Assembly (NCBI RefSeq): GCF_900636545.1
Contig: NZ_LR134290.1
Span: 4,774,001-4,838,000 of the forward strand
From: Pseudomonas mendocina
GTDB taxonomy: Bacteria > Pseudomonadota > Gammaproteobacteria > Pseudomonadales > Pseudomonadaceae
Length of the DNA stretch: 64,000 bases
Direction of reading: 5' to 3'
Under the pieces are notes generated by a model. That model ran no database searches, was not told the DNA's origin, and was given only the letters and a program-made list of their open reading frames with translations. This document shows, one piece after another, positions 26,618 through 37,017 of this stretch (positions are counted from its first letter, which is position 1; each line of letters opens with the position of its first letter). A program made the translations under genes and the position numbers.

Positions 26618-27832
26618 ATGTCCGAGCCCATCCTTACCTCAGGCGAACTGCGCGCCCGCTTCCAGGCGCTGGACAACTTTCTCCTGCAGCACCAGGCGTT
26701 TTGGCGTCCCAGACCGTTTTATCATCTGCACCTACCTTGGGAGGCAGAGTTACCCGAACTCTCCGCCTGGCTGCGCAGCCGCTCTCTGGAGCAGGCGCAA
26801 ACCAGCGACAGCCATCTCTTCGCGCTCGCAGCACCCTCTCCGTTCACCGCTCTAGCCCGTCAGGCACAGGCGCTCAGCCAGCTGGGCGAACTGCCGAGCC
26901 GCGACGCCCCAGCACGCGCGCATACCCTCAGCGTCGATGTGCCCGGTAGAAAGCTGGCGCAGATCCAGGCCTTCGCCAGTCATCTGCAGTTTCAACAGCA
27001 CCCCAAGCACTGGCTCGACTGGTGCTCCGGCAAGGGCCATCTTGGTCGCTGGCTGACCCAGACTGGTCAGCACCTGACCTGCCTGGAGTACGACCCGGCA
27101 CTGATCGAATCGGGTAGCGCATTGAGCAGACGCTTGGGACTGGATGCCATGCACCTACAGCAAGATGTGCTGGCCGATGATTGCAGCGACCACCTGAGCA
27201 AAGAGCACACCCCGGTAGCCCTACACGCCTGTGGCGACCTACACGTACGCCTGCTGCAACTGGCCAGCCGCAAGGGCTGCTCGCAACTGGCAGTCGCTCC
27301 CTGCTGCTACAACCGCATCGCCGGCAAGCAGTACCAAGCGCTTTCGACTGCAGCGCAAACATCCGCCCTGCAGCTTTCACGCGACGATCTAGGCTTGCCA
27401 CTAAGCGAGACCGTCACGGCCGGCGCCCGGGTACGCAGGCAACGCGACCAGTCGATGGCCTGGCGCCTGGCCTTCGACCTGCTGCAGCGCCTACTACGCG
27501 GCATCGACGAATACCTGCCGACACCATCGCTGCCCAGCGATTGGCTGAGCAAACCCTTCGCCCGCTTCTGCCATGACCTCGCCGCCCTGAAAGGCGTGGC
27601 CTCGCCCGGCGAGCAGGACTGGCCGGAGCTGGAGGCTCGCGGCTGGCAGCGCCTGGCCGAAGTGCGCAACCTGGAGTTGCTGCGCAACCTGTTCCGCCGC
27701 CCACTGGAACTCTGGTTACTGCTGGACCGCGCCCTGTACCTGGCAGAACAGGGTTACAGCGTCAGACTGGGCACCTTCTGCGACTACCAGTTGAGCCCGC
27801 GCAACCTGCTGCTGTTGGCGGAGCGCAGCTGA
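26618..27832 (+). CDS. SAM-dependent methyltransferase, Methyltransf_32 type
   Basis: This 404-residue protein starts at ATG 26618 (MSEPILTSGELRARF), preferred over an in-frame GTG at 26591. The SAM-binding motif I is WLDWCSGKGHLGRWL (about residue 135), followed by CLEYDPALIESG. The later VALHACGDLH and VAPCCYNRI match the Methyltransf_32 family, which includes tRNA- and METTL25-like enzymes. There is no signal or membrane segment. The substrate is not known; tRNA or another RNA is a reasonable guess. It follows the ABC operon by 48 bases and may be read from it. Confidence 0.75.
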   Translation: MSEPILTSGELRARFQALDNFLLQHQAFWRPRPFYHLHLPWEAELPELSAWLRSRSLEQAQTSDSHLFALAAPSPFTALARQAQALSQLGELPSRDAPARAHTLSVDVPGRKLAQIQAFASHLQFQQHPKHWLDWCSGKGHLGRWLTQTGQHLTCLEYDPALIESGSALSRRLGLDAMHLQQDVLADDCSDHLSKEHTPVALHACGDLHVRLLQLASRKGCSQLAVAPCCYNRIAGKQYQALSTAAQTSALQLSRDDLGLPLSETVTAGARVRRQRDQSMAWRLAFDLLQRLLRGIDEYLPTPSLPSDWLSKPFARFCHDLAALKGVASPGEQDWPELEARGWQRLAEVRNLELLRNLFRRPLELWLLLDRALYLAEQGYSVRLGTFCDYQLSPRNLLLLAERS

Positions 27833-28105
27833 GTTGCTCACAGAAGCTGTGGATAACTCTGTTGATCCTTCTGGGCAAATGCCGCAGCGCCACTTGTGAA
27901 TGGCCTCATAGACATCTGATCATTTTCTGATCATTCGCAGAACACCCAGCAAAAACAACAACTTGCGAAATATCGTGACAAGGCGCACAGAGCTGGTGCG
28001 TGTCTGTCGCACGCGCCTCCTGTTTGTGCATAAGCCAAAAGCTGCTGATAACCACCCCCGAAAAAGCCAGGCTCGAACGTGGCTTTACTCACGCCGACGA
28101 ATGGA
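27833..28105. other. Intergenic region with a DnaA box and a direct repeat
   Basis: No gene is visible. It holds a consensus DnaA box TGTGGATAA at 27848-27856 and a 10-bp direct repeat TCTGATCATT at 27915-27924 and 27926-27935 (one helical turn apart). An A-rich stretch follows (about 27950-27975). The tRNA-Thr promoter starts just downstream. Confidence 0.5.
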
Positions 28106-28111
28106 TATAAT
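28084..28111 (+). promoter_or_regulatory. Probable promoter of tRNA-Thr
   Basis: A perfect TATAAT at 28106-28111 has TTTACT at 28084-28089 upstream (16-base spacing, 4/6 match to TTGACA). The tRNA begins 15 bases after the -10. Confidence 0.6.
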
Positions 28112-28125
28112 GGCGGCCCTTCAGT

Positions 28126-28201
<76 letters not shown>

Positions 28202-28210
28202 TCTAATATC

Positions 28211-28240
28211 TAAGGTCTGCTTTCACGCAGGCCTTTTTTG
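28211..28240 (+). terminator. Terminator of tRNA-Thr
   Basis: AAGGTCTGC, loop TTTCAC and GCAGGCCTT (one wobble pair) are followed by a T-rich tract. Confidence 0.85.
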
Positions 28241-28334
28241 TTTTTGCACTGCCCATATCCGCCGCTTGTTCATTGCACTTACCGCACTCGGATAGTGGGT
28301 ATGGCGAAAGGCTAACTAGCGAGGCAATGGGCTG

Positions 28335-29396
28335 ATGCGTATTCTTATTACCGGCGGCGCCGGTTTCATCGGGTCGGCGCTGATTCGCCATCTGATTCAG
28401 GACACCGAGCACGAAGTCCTCAACCTCGACAAGCTGACCTACGCCGGCAATCTGGATTCCCTGCTGGAGATTGCGGAAAACCCACGGTACAGCTTCGTTC
28501 AGGCCGATATCGCCGATGCAGAGCGAGTCGCTACGACGCTGAGCCAATTCCAGCCAGATGCCATCATGCACTTGGCCGCCGAGTCCCATGTCGACCGCTC
28601 CATCGATGGCCCCGCGGCCTTTATCCAGACCAATATCGTCGGCACCTATAGCCTGCTGGAAAGCGCACGCGCCTATTGGCTCGGTCTGAATACCGAGCGC
28701 AAGGCAGCCTTCCGCTTCCACCACATATCTACCGACGAGGTTTACGGCGACCTGCATGGCGTCGACGACCTGTTCACCGAAACCACCCCCTACGCCCCAA
28801 GCTCGCCCTACTCGGCGAGCAAGGCTGCGTCCGATCACCTGGTCCGTGCCTGGCAACGCACCTATGGCCTGCCGGTGCTGATCACCAACTGCTCGAACAA
28901 CTATGGGCCGTACCATTTCCCGGAAAAGCTGATCCCGCTGATGATCCTCAATGCCCTGGCAGGCAAGCCGCTACCGGTCTATGGCAATGGCCAGCAGGTG
29001 CGCGACTGGCTGTACGTGGAAGATCACGCGCGCGCGCTGCTCAAGGTGGTCAGCGAAGGCAAGGTCGGCGAGACCTACAACATCGGCGGACACAACGAGC
29101 AGAAGAACCTCGATGTGGTGCGCGCCATCTGCGCCCTGCTGGAAGAACTGGCGCCACAAAAACCTGCCGGCATTGCTCGCTATGAAGATTTGATCACCTA
29201 TGTGCAGGACCGTCCGGGCCACGACTTGCGCTATGCCATCGACGCCAGCAAGATCGAACGCGAACTGGGCTGGGTGCCGCAGGAGACCTTCGACACAGGC
29301 CTGCGCAAGACGGTGCAGTGGTACCTGGACAATCTCGAATGGTGTCGCCGCGTGCAGGATGGCAGCTATCAGGGCCAGCGACTCGGCGCACTCTAA
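28335..29396 (+). CDS. rfbB: dTDP-glucose 4,6-dehydratase
   Basis: This 353-residue extended short-chain dehydrogenase starts [20 protein letters not shown] (NAD-binding GxxGxxG). The catalytic Thr-Asp-Glu is in [10 protein letters not shown] and the YxxxK is YSASK. It converts dTDP-glucose to dTDP-4-keto-6-deoxyglucose, the second step to dTDP-L-rhamnose for LPS and rhamnolipid precursors. It is first of four genes. The order here (B-A-C-D) differs from the rmlBDAC order of P. aeruginosa. Confidence 0.96.
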   Translation: MRILITGGAGFIGSALIRHLIQDTEHEVLNLDKLTYAGNLDSLLEIAENPRYSFVQADIADAERVATTLSQFQPDAIMHLAAESHVDRSIDGPAAFIQTNIVGTYSLLESARAYWLGLNTERKAAFRFHHISTDEVYGDLHGVDDLFTETTPYAPSSPYSASKAASDHLVRAWQRTYGLPVLITNCSNNYGPYHFPEKLIPLMILNALAGKPLPVYGNGQQVRDWLYVEDHARALLKVVSEGKVGETYNIGGHNEQKNLDVVRAICALLEELAPQKPAGIARYEDLITYVQDRPGHDLRYAIDASKIERELGWVPQETFDTGLRKTVQWYLDNLEWCRRVQDGSYQGQRLGAL

Positions 29397-29405
29397 GGAG
29401 CTTCA

Positions 29406-30278
29406 ATGAAGGGCATCATCCTCGCCGGCGGCTCCGGCACCCGTTTGCACCCAATCACCCTGGGCGTATCCAAGCAACTGCTGCCTATCTATGACAAGCC
29501 GATGATCTATTACCCACTGTCGGTGTTGATGCTGGCCGGCATACGTGAGGTTCTGATCATTTCCACCCCCGAAGACCTGCCCAACTTCGAGAAGATGCTC
29601 GGCGACGGCAACCAGTTCGGCATCAGGCTGCAGTATGCCGAGCAACCTTCACCGGACGGCCTGGCCCAAGCGTTCTTGATAGGCGAGTCGTTCATCGGTA
29701 GCGATTCGGTGTGCCTGATCCTCGGCGATAACATCTTCCACGGCCAGCACTTCACCGAAAAACTGCTGCGCGCGGCCAGCCATGAAAGCGGCGCCACCGT
29801 CTTCGGTTATTGGGTCAGCGATCCGGAGCGCTTTGGCGTGGTCGAATTCGACGACGCAGGCAACGCACTGTCGATCGAGGAAAAACCCGCAAACCCGAAG
29901 TCCAGCTTCGCCGTGACCGGCCTGTATTTCTATGGCAATGACGTTGTACAGATCGCCAAGCAGGTCAAACCCTCGCCGCGCGGCGAGCTGGAAATCACCG
30001 ACGTCAACAATGCCTATCTGGCCCGCGGTGATCTGCGCGTAGAGCGTTTCGGTCGCGGCTTCGCCTGGCTCGACACCGGCACCCACGACAGCCTGCTCGA
30101 TGCCTCGCACTATGTGCAGACAGTGGAGAAGCGCCAGGGTTTGAAGGTCGCGTGTTTGGAGGAAATTGCCTATCAGCAGGGCTGGATCGACCGCGACAGA
30201 CTGCTCGCATGCGCCAAGGCGCTGGGCAAGACCGGCTACGGCCAGTACCTGTACAAGTTGGCGGAGGACCCTCAGTGA
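29406..30278 (+). CDS. rfbA: Glucose-1-phosphate thymidylyltransferase
   Basis: This 290-residue nucleotidyltransferase makes dTDP-glucose from dTTP and glucose-1-phosphate. It has the signature [18 protein letters not shown] with GxGTR, and the sugar-binding Lys in EEKP. The ATG follows AAGGAGCTTCA nine bases after the rfbB stop. It is normally feedback-inhibited by dTDP-rhamnose. Its stop overlaps rfbC (GTGA). Confidence 0.96.
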   Translation: MKGIILAGGSGTRLHPITLGVSKQLLPIYDKPMIYYPLSVLMLAGIREVLIISTPEDLPNFEKMLGDGNQFGIRLQYAEQPSPDGLAQAFLIGESFIGSDSVCLILGDNIFHGQHFTEKLLRAASHESGATVFGYWVSDPERFGVVEFDDAGNALSIEEKPANPKSSFAVTGLYFYGNDVVQIAKQVKPSPRGELEITDVNNAYLARGDLRVERFGRGFAWLDTGTHDSLLDASHYVQTVEKRQGLKVACLEEIAYQQGWIDRDRLLACAKALGKTGYGQYLYKLAEDPQ

Positions 30279-30823
30279 ACGTCATCGCAACCGCACTACC
30301 GGAAGTGCTGATTCTGGAGCCTCAGGTGTTCGGCGACGAGCGTGGTTTTTTCTACGAGAGTTTCAACGCCCGACGCTTTGGCGAAGCCACCGGAGTGACC
30401 CGCGAGTTTGTGCAGGACAATCACTCGCGCTCTGCCCGAGGCGTGCTGCGTGGCCTGCACTATCAACTGCAGCAGGCCCAGGGCAAGCTGGTGCGGGTCA
30501 GCGCTGGCGAGGTCTATGACGTGGCGGTGGATGTGCGCCGCAGCTCGCCGAACTTCGGCAAGTGGGTGGGCGTGCATCTGTCTGCCGAGAACAAGCGCCA
30601 GCTTTGGGTACCGGAAGGCTTCGCACACGGTTTTCTGGTACTCAGCGAATACGCCGAGTTCCTCTACAAGACCACCGACTACTACGCCCCGGCTCACGAA
30701 CGCTGCATCCGCTGGGACGATCCACAATTGGCCATTGACTGGCCGCTCGAAGGCCTGACGCCGCAACTATCGGCCAAGGACCAGCAGGGCCTGAGCCTCA
30801 CCGACGCCGAGACGTTCGCATGA
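30275..30823 (+). CDS. rfbC: dTDP-4-dehydrorhamnose 3,5-epimerase
   Basis: This 182-residue cupin-fold epimerase starts with GTG at 30275 ([20 protein letters not shown]), preceded by GGAGG and overlapping the rfbA stop. Conserved motifs are [27 protein letters not shown] with the catalytic His, and [10 protein letters not shown]. The longer frame to 30152 lies within rfbA and is rejected. It epimerises C3 and C5 before RfbD reduction. Confidence 0.96.
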   Translation: MNVIATALPEVLILEPQVFGDERGFFYESFNARRFGEATGVTREFVQDNHSRSARGVLRGLHYQLQQAQGKLVRVSAGEVYDVAVDVRRSSPNFGKWVGVHLSAENKRQLWVPEGFAHGFLVLSEYAEFLYKTTDYYAPAHERCIRWDDPQLAIDWPLEGLTPQLSAKDQQGLSLTDAETFA

Positions 30824-31683
30824 AGATTCTGATCAGTGGTCACACCGGACAGGTCGCCCGCGAGTTGCAACTGGCCCTGCGCGAGCATGAATTGATCAGC
30901 CTTGGTCGTCAGGATTTCGACCTGTCGCGCCCGGCCGGCCTGCGCGAAATCATTCTGCGCGAGCGCCCGGCGCTGGTGATCAATGCCGCCGCCTACACCG
31001 CCGTCGATCAGGCCGAACAGGAGCGCGAACTGGCCTTCACCATCAATGCCGAAGCGCCGGGCGTCATGGCCGATGCCTGCTTCGAACTGGACATCCCGCT
31101 GATCCACTATTCCACCGACTACGTCTTCGACGGCAGCAAGGCTATGCCCTACCGCGAGGCGGACACGCCGCGCCCGCTGGGTGTCTACGGCGCCAGCAAG
31201 GTTGCCGGGGAACAGGCACTGCGCATCAGTGGCTGCGACCACCTGATTCTGCGTACCAGCTGGGTCTACTCGCAGCATGGGCGCAACTTCCTGCTGACCA
31301 TGCAGCGCCTGCTGCAGGAGCGTGAAGAGCTGAGCGTGGTCGACGACCAGATCGGCGCTCCGACCTGGGCCGGCAGTATTGCCAGCGCCACCGCCGAACT
31401 GATCGAAAAGTGGCAGCAAGGACGTCATCGCTGGGGCACCTATCACCTGACCTGCCAGGGCGAGACCAGCTGGTTCGGCTTCGCCAGCGCCATTGCCGAG
31501 CGTCTGCGTGCGGCCGGCAAGCCCTGCGCCCGGCTGCGCCCCATCCCCAGCAGCGACTACCCGACGCCGGCGCAGCGCCCTCTCAATTCGCGCCTGGATG
31601 GCGAGCGCCTGGAGGAAGAGTGGCAGATTCGCCTGCCGGACTGGCGCACGGCACTGGACACCTGCCTGCAGCGCATGAACTGA
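30820..31683 (+). CDS. rfbD: dTDP-4-dehydrorhamnose reductase
   Basis: This 287-residue reductase carries out the last step to dTDP-L-rhamnose using NAD(P)H. It begins [20 protein letters not shown] with a GxxGxxA-type nucleotide loop, then INAAAYTAVDQAE, STDYVFDG and YGASKVAGEQ (catalytic YxxxK). It overlaps rfbC by ATGA. A 9-bp perfect hairpin at 31688-31714 follows the stop but has no T run. Confidence 0.96.
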   Translation: MKILISGHTGQVARELQLALREHELISLGRQDFDLSRPAGLREIILRERPALVINAAAYTAVDQAEQERELAFTINAEAPGVMADACFELDIPLIHYSTDYVFDGSKAMPYREADTPRPLGVYGASKVAGEQALRISGCDHLILRTSWVYSQHGRNFLLTMQRLLQEREELSVVDDQIGAPTWAGSIASATAELIEKWQQGRHRWGTYHLTCQGETSWFGFASAIAERLRAAGKPCARLRPIPSSDYPTPAQRPLNSRLDGERLEEEWQIRLPDWRTALDTCLQRMN

Positions 31684-31687
31684 CATC

Positions 31688-31714
31688 AGCGGCCGGCGCA
31701 CATCACCGGCCGCT
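31688..31714 (+). terminator. Hairpin after the rml operon, possible terminator
   Basis: AGCGGCCGG and CCGGCCGCT pair perfectly across a 9-base loop between rfbD and dctB. There is no T tract, so termination may be weak or factor-dependent. Confidence 0.45.
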
Positions 31715-31758
31715 CGCTTAACGTGCATAATGCGCCGATCATTTCTGCACGGTTTTCC

Positions 31759-33573
31759 ATGAGCACGAACACCGCCACTCCCCGTCGCCTGCGCTGGCGC
31801 AGCCTCGTGCTGCTGGCGCTGCTGCTCGCGCCACTGCTGTGGCCGGTGCACTTCCTCGCCGAGCGTTACTACCGTGAAGTACTGACCGAACAGAATCGGC
31901 AGACACTGGACCTCTACGTGGCCAACCTGCTCGGTACGCTGCGTCGCTACGAGGTGCTGCCGCAGATTCTCGGTGACCTGCCCGGCCTGCGCGCCGCGCT
32001 GCAGGCGCCAGAGGATCCCGCCGTGCTGGACAGCGCCAACCGCCTGCTGGCGCGCGTGAAGAACCAGACCGGCGCCGACGTGATCTACCTGATGAACACC
32101 CGCGGTGTCACCCTGGCCGCCTCCAACTGGGACAAGCCCGACAGCTTCGTCGCCGGCAATTTCGCCTTTCGCCCGTACTTTCGCGAAGCACTGGCGGGGC
32201 GCCTGGGCCGCTTCTTCGGCCTCGGCACCACCTCCGGCAAACGCGGTTACTACTTCGCCTACCCGGTGCGCGAAGACGGTCACAACATTGGCGCACTGGT
32301 GGTGAAGGTCGACCTGGACCACACCGAAACGCTATGGGGCAATACCCCTGAACAGCTGCTGGTTACCGACACCAATGGCGTGGTGATTCTCACCTCACGC
32401 CCGGACTGGCGCTTCCATGCCAGCCGCCCACTGGACCGCACCGAGCAACTGGCGATCGCCGCCAACCAGCCCTACCCAACCCAGGCGCCGCCCGCGCTCG
32501 AGCTCGAGCCCAACGCCTGGCTGACACAAAGCCGCGCCCTGGAAGAAACCGGCTGGACGGTGAGCATTCTCGCCCCGCGCATCCTGCTCGACCGCCCTGT
32601 GCGCAGCGCGGTAGCTGTCGGTGCGGCTGCCCTGCTGGCCGTGCTCCTGCTGCTTGGCCTGCTGATTCTGCGTCGCCGTCATTACCTGGAACGCATCGCC
32701 CTCGACGCCCGCGCCAAGGCCGAGCTGGAGCAGCGAGTGGCCGAACGTACGCGGGACCTGGAACTGCTCAACAGCCGCCTCAAGCAGGAAGTGCTCGAAC
32801 GCGAGCAGGCCCAGCAGGAACTGGTGCGCGCCCAGGACGAGCTGGTCCAGGCCGGCAAGCTTTCCGCGCTCGGCACCATGAGCGCCAGTATCAGTCACGA
32901 GCTCAACCAACCCCTGGGCGCGATCCGCAGCTACGCGGAGAACGCCAGCACCCTGCTCGACCACCAGCGCAGCGATGACGCCCGTGCCAACCTCAAGCTG
33001 ATCAGCGAACTGACCGAGCGCATGGCCTCGATCATCGCCCATCTGCGCGCCTTTGCCCGCCGTGATCGCCATGCACCGGAGCGGGTCGCTCTGCAGCCGG
33101 CGCTGGACGACGCCCTGGCCTTGCTCGCCAAACGCCGCCGGGCCATGGATGTGGAATTGATCCGCGACCTGCCGGACGCCACGCTCTGGGTCCAGGCCGG
33201 CGAGACACGCCTGCGCCAGGTGCTCGGCAACCTGCTCGGCAATGCGCTCGATGCCCTGGTCGACAAGGCGCCGCCACGGCGCATCTGGATCAGCATCGAA
33301 CATCAGGCCGAACACCTCGAGCTGCTGCTGCGCGACAATGGCCCGGGCTTCTCGGCCGAATCCCTCGCCCGTGCGCGTGAGCCCTTCTTCACCACCAAGA
33401 CCAGCGCCCAGGGACTGGGGCTCGGCCTGGCCATCTGCGATAGCCTGGTGCGGGCGCTGGACGGCGAACTGCTGCTGGCCAATCATCCGGCCGGCGGCGC
33501 GCTGATCACCCTGCGCCTGCGCCTGGCCAGCCCCGGCGTCAACCTGCAACCATCTGAGGATCCTTCGCCATGA
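31759..33573 (+). CDS. dctB: C4-dicarboxylate sensor histidine kinase DctB
   Basis: This 604-residue kinase starts at ATG 31759 (MSTNTATPRRLRWRSLVLL). TM1 is about residues 15-38, followed by a periplasmic double-Cache sensor domain (GFFGLGTTSGKRGYYFAYPV-like segment near 155-172) and TM2 near 283-305. A coiled coil rich in E and R leads to HisKA with phosphoacceptor H380 in SISHELNQPLG, and the ATPase domain has DNGPGF and GLGLAICDSLV. DctB senses succinate, malate or fumarate outside the cell and phosphorylates DctD. It overlaps dctD by ATGA. Confidence 0.95.
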   Translation: MSTNTATPRRLRWRSLVLLALLLAPLLWPVHFLAERYYREVLTEQNRQTLDLYVANLLGTLRRYEVLPQILGDLPGLRAALQAPEDPAVLDSANRLLARVKNQTGADVIYLMNTRGVTLAASNWDKPDSFVAGNFAFRPYFREALAGRLGRFFGLGTTSGKRGYYFAYPVREDGHNIGALVVKVDLDHTETLWGNTPEQLLVTDTNGVVILTSRPDWRFHASRPLDRTEQLAIAANQPYPTQAPPALELEPNAWLTQSRALEETGWTVSILAPRILLDRPVRSAVAVGAAALLAVLLLLGLLILRRRHYLERIALDARAKAELEQRVAERTRDLELLNSRLKQEVLEREQAQQELVRAQDELVQAGKLSALGTMSASISHELNQPLGAIRSYAENASTLLDHQRSDDARANLKLISELTERMASIIAHLRAFARRDRHAPERVALQPALDDALALLAKRRRAMDVELIRDLPDATLWVQAGETRLRQVLGNLLGNALDALVDKAPPRRIWISIEHQAEHLELLLRDNGPGFSAESLARAREPFFTTKTSAQGLGLGLAICDSLVRALDGELLLANHPAGGALITLRLRLASPGVNLQPSEDPSP

Positions 33574-34955
33574 CCAGCGACAGCGCCATCGACAGCCGCA
33601 TTCAGGTACTGCTGATCGACGACGATGCCCATCTGCGCCAGGCGCTCAGCCAGACGCTCGACCTGGCCGGGCTCAAGGTCCTCAGCCTGGGCGACGCCCA
33701 GGGCCTGGCTGCGCGTATCCCGGCCGGCTGGCCCGGCGTGGTGGTCAGCGATATCCGCATGCCGGGCATCGACGGCCTGCAATTGCTGCAGCAGCTTCGC
33801 GAACGCGATGCCGAGTTGCCGGTGCTGCTGATTACCGGTCACGGTGACGTGCCACTGGCAGTACAGGCGATGCGTGCCGGCGCCTACGATTTCCTGGAAA
33901 AGCCCTTCGCCAACGACGACCTGCTCGACAGCGTGCGCCGTGCCCTGGAACTGCGCCGCCTGGTACTGGACAACCGCAGCCTGCGCATGGCGCTCAATGA
34001 CCGCCAGCAACTCTCCAGCCGCCTGGTGGGTCAGTCGCCTGCCATGCAGCGCCTGCGCGAACAGATCGGCGCGCTCGCCGGCATCGCCACCGACGTGCTG
34101 ATCCTCGGCGAGACCGGCGCCGGCAAGGAGGTGGTCGCCCGCGCCCTGCACGATCTGTCCAGCCGCCGCGACGGCCCCTTCGTCGCCATCAACGCCGGTG
34201 CGCTGGCCGAATCGGTGGTGGAGAGCGAACTGTTCGGCCACGAGGCAGGCGCCTTCACCGGCGCGCAGAAGCGCAGAATCGGCAAGTTCGAGTTCGCCAA
34301 TGGCGGCACCCTGTTCCTCGACGAGATCGAGAGCATGAGCCTGGACGTGCAGGTCAAGCTGTTGCGCCTGCTGCAGGAACGGGTGGTCGAGCGTCTCGGC
34401 GGCAACCAGCTGATCCCGCTGGATATCCGCGTGATTGCCGCGACCAAGGAAGACCTGCGCCAGGCCGCCGATGCCGGGCGTTTCCGCGCCGACCTCTACT
34501 ACCGCCTCAACGTCGCGCCGCTCTCGATTCCGCCGCTGCGCGAGCGCGGCGAGGATGCCCTGCTGCTGTTCCAGCACTTCGCCGAAGGGGCGGCCGCCCG
34601 CCATGCCCTGGCTCCGCGCGAACTGCAGCCGGGCCAGCGTGCGCTGCTGCTGCGTCATCCATGGCCGGGCAACGTGCGCGAACTGCAGAACGCCGCCGAA
34701 CGTTTCGCCCTGGGCCTGGAATTGGCGCTGGACAGCAACGCACCGAACCTGCCGCCGGTCAACGGCGGGCTCAGCGAGCAGGTCGAAGCCTTCGAGCGCG
34801 CGCTGATCGCCGCCGAGCTGAGCCGTCCGCACGGCTCGCTACGCAGCCTGGCCGAAGCACTGGGCGTACCGCGCAAGACCCTGCACGACAAACTGCGCAA
34901 ACATGGGCTGAATTTCTCCGGCGCTGGCGGAAGCTCGCCAGAGGACTTCGACTGA
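33570..34955 (+). CDS. dctD: C4-dicarboxylate response regulator DctD, sigma-54 activator
   Basis: This 461-residue NtrC-type activator has a receiver with phosphoacceptor D61 (VVSDIRMPGIDG), a sigma-54 AAA+ domain with Walker A GETGAGKE (about 180-187), GAFTGA at 227-232 and Walker B GGTLFLDEIE, and a Fis-type HTH at the C-terminus (LRSLAEALGVPRKTLHDKL). It activates sigma-54 RNA polymerase at C4-dicarboxylate transport genes; a sigma-54 promoter lies 139 bases past its stop, ahead of dctP. Confidence 0.96.
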   Translation: MTSDSAIDSRIQVLLIDDDAHLRQALSQTLDLAGLKVLSLGDAQGLAARIPAGWPGVVVSDIRMPGIDGLQLLQQLRERDAELPVLLITGHGDVPLAVQAMRAGAYDFLEKPFANDDLLDSVRRALELRRLVLDNRSLRMALNDRQQLSSRLVGQSPAMQRLREQIGALAGIATDVLILGETGAGKEVVARALHDLSSRRDGPFVAINAGALAESVVESELFGHEAGAFTGAQKRRIGKFEFANGGTLFLDEIESMSLDVQVKLLRLLQERVVERLGGNQLIPLDIRVIAATKEDLRQAADAGRFRADLYYRLNVAPLSIPPLRERGEDALLLFQHFAEGAAARHALAPRELQPGQRALLLRHPWPGNVRELQNAAERFALGLELALDSNAPNLPPVNGGLSEQVEAFERALIAAELSRPHGSLRSLAEALGVPRKTLHDKLRKHGLNFSGAGGSSPEDFD

Positions 34956-34997
34956 CTGGCGGCAAACCGCCAAATCCATCACCAAAGACTTGCCGGC

Positions 34998-35017
34998 GGC
35001 GGGTTCATGAACCCGCC
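34998..35017. promoter_or_regulatory. Candidate DctD upstream activating site
   Basis: GGCGGGTTCATGAACCCGCC is a perfect 20-bp palindrome centred about 87 bases upstream of the sigma-54 -24 element, a usual enhancer distance. Assignment to DctD is inference. Confidence 0.55.
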
Positions 35018-35039
35018 AGCCCCTCGGCAAAGAGCCATC

Positions 35040-35062
35040 AAAGCCCTCAACCACGGGCTTTT
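35040..35062 (+). terminator. Probable terminator of dctBD
   Basis: AAAGCCC and GGGCTTT form a 7-bp stem with an 8-base loop, followed by TTTT-like sequence. Confidence 0.5.
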
Positions 35063-35093
35063 CCCCGATGCATGAAATCCAACGACAGCAGAC

Positions 35094-35109
35094 TGGCACA
35101 AGGGTTGCT
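35094..35109 (+). promoter_or_regulatory. Sigma-54 promoter of dctPQM
   Basis: TGGCAC-N5-TTGCT matches the -24/-12 consensus with GG at 35095-35096 and GC at 35107-35108, correctly spaced. It lies 150 bases upstream of the dctP start and directly behind the gene of a sigma-54 activator. Confidence 0.87.
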
Positions 35110-35158
35110 CTAAGCTAGCCTCAAGCGAACCCACAAGTACAAGTCCAGGCCTCGCTGA

Positions 35159-36253
<1,095 letters not shown>

Positions 36254-36265
36254 GGCCGGAGAGCC

Positions 36266-36364
36266 GTAGGGTGGGCAGCGCACTGCAGCACTGACCCACC
36301 ACGACGCCCGCGATGGGCGTCGTTCAATGTTGTAACCGGTGGGACGGCTTGCGTCCCACCCTAC
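36266..36364. repeat. GTAGGGTGGG inverted-repeat element between dctP and dctQ
   Basis: It begins GTAGGGTGGG and ends CCCACCCTAC, 99 bp in all. Inside lies a perfect 9-bp hairpin ACGACGCCC-GCGAT-GGGCGTCGT at 36301-36323. It fills most of the dctP-dctQ gap and may form a stable mRNA structure that raises dctP over dctQM. Confidence 0.8.
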
Positions 36365-36390
36365 GCCCTTTCCATTCGGGAGAACCGACC

Positions 36391-37017
36391 ATGAACGCCT
36401 TGCGGCGCGTCTGGGAGCACTTCGAGGAAGGCTTCATCGCTTTCCTCCTGGCGGCCATGACGCTGATCACTTTCGTCTACGTGATCCTCAACAACTTCTA
36501 CACCCTATTCTATTGGCTGGGTGACACCTTCGGCGGTAACGAGACCCTGCTCGCTATCGGCGACTCCATTCTCGACATGGCCCAGGCGATGACCTGGAGC
36601 AATGCCCTGACCAAAGCCCTGTTCGGCTGGCTGATCTTCTTCGGCCTGGCCTACGGCGTGCGCACCGCCGGCCATATCGGCGTCGACGCACTGGTCAAGC
36701 TCGCCCCGCGCGGCGTACAGCGCGTTATCGGCGTGATCGCCTGCCTGTGCTGCCTGGGCTACGCCGGCCTGATCGCCATCGGCAGCTTCGACTGGGTTCG
36801 CACCCTGTTCATCGCCGGCATCGGCGCCGAAGACCTCGGCCATTACGGCGTGCAGCAATGGCACATCGGCATGATCGTGCCGTTCGGCTACACCATGGTG
36901 TTCATCCGCTTCCTGGAGATCCTCGTGCGCATCCTGCGCAACGAGCAGACCGGCCTCGGCCTGGCTGACGAAGCCGCCGATGCGCTGAAAATCAATGAGC
37001 ACGAGGAGGCCAAATAA
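36391..37017 (+). CDS. dctQ: TRAP transporter small permease DctQ
   Basis: This 208-residue protein has four predicted helices (about 18-40, 75-95, 115-140, 155-180). The start at 36391 (MNALRRVWEHFEEGFIAFLL) follows CGGGAGAA. VRTAGHIGVDALVK is the DctQ-type loop between helices. It joins DctM in the inner membrane. The frame upstream to 36313 lies in the repeat and is rejected. The stop overlaps dctM (TAATG). Confidence 0.93.
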   Translation: MNALRRVWEHFEEGFIAFLLAAMTLITFVYVILNNFYTLFYWLGDTFGGNETLLAIGDSILDMAQAMTWSNALTKALFGWLIFFGLAYGVRTAGHIGVDALVKLAPRGVQRVIGVIACLCCLGYAGLIAIGSFDWVRTLFIAGIGAEDLGHYGVQQWHIGMIVPFGYTMVFIRFLEILVRILRNEQTGLGLADEAADALKINEHEEAK

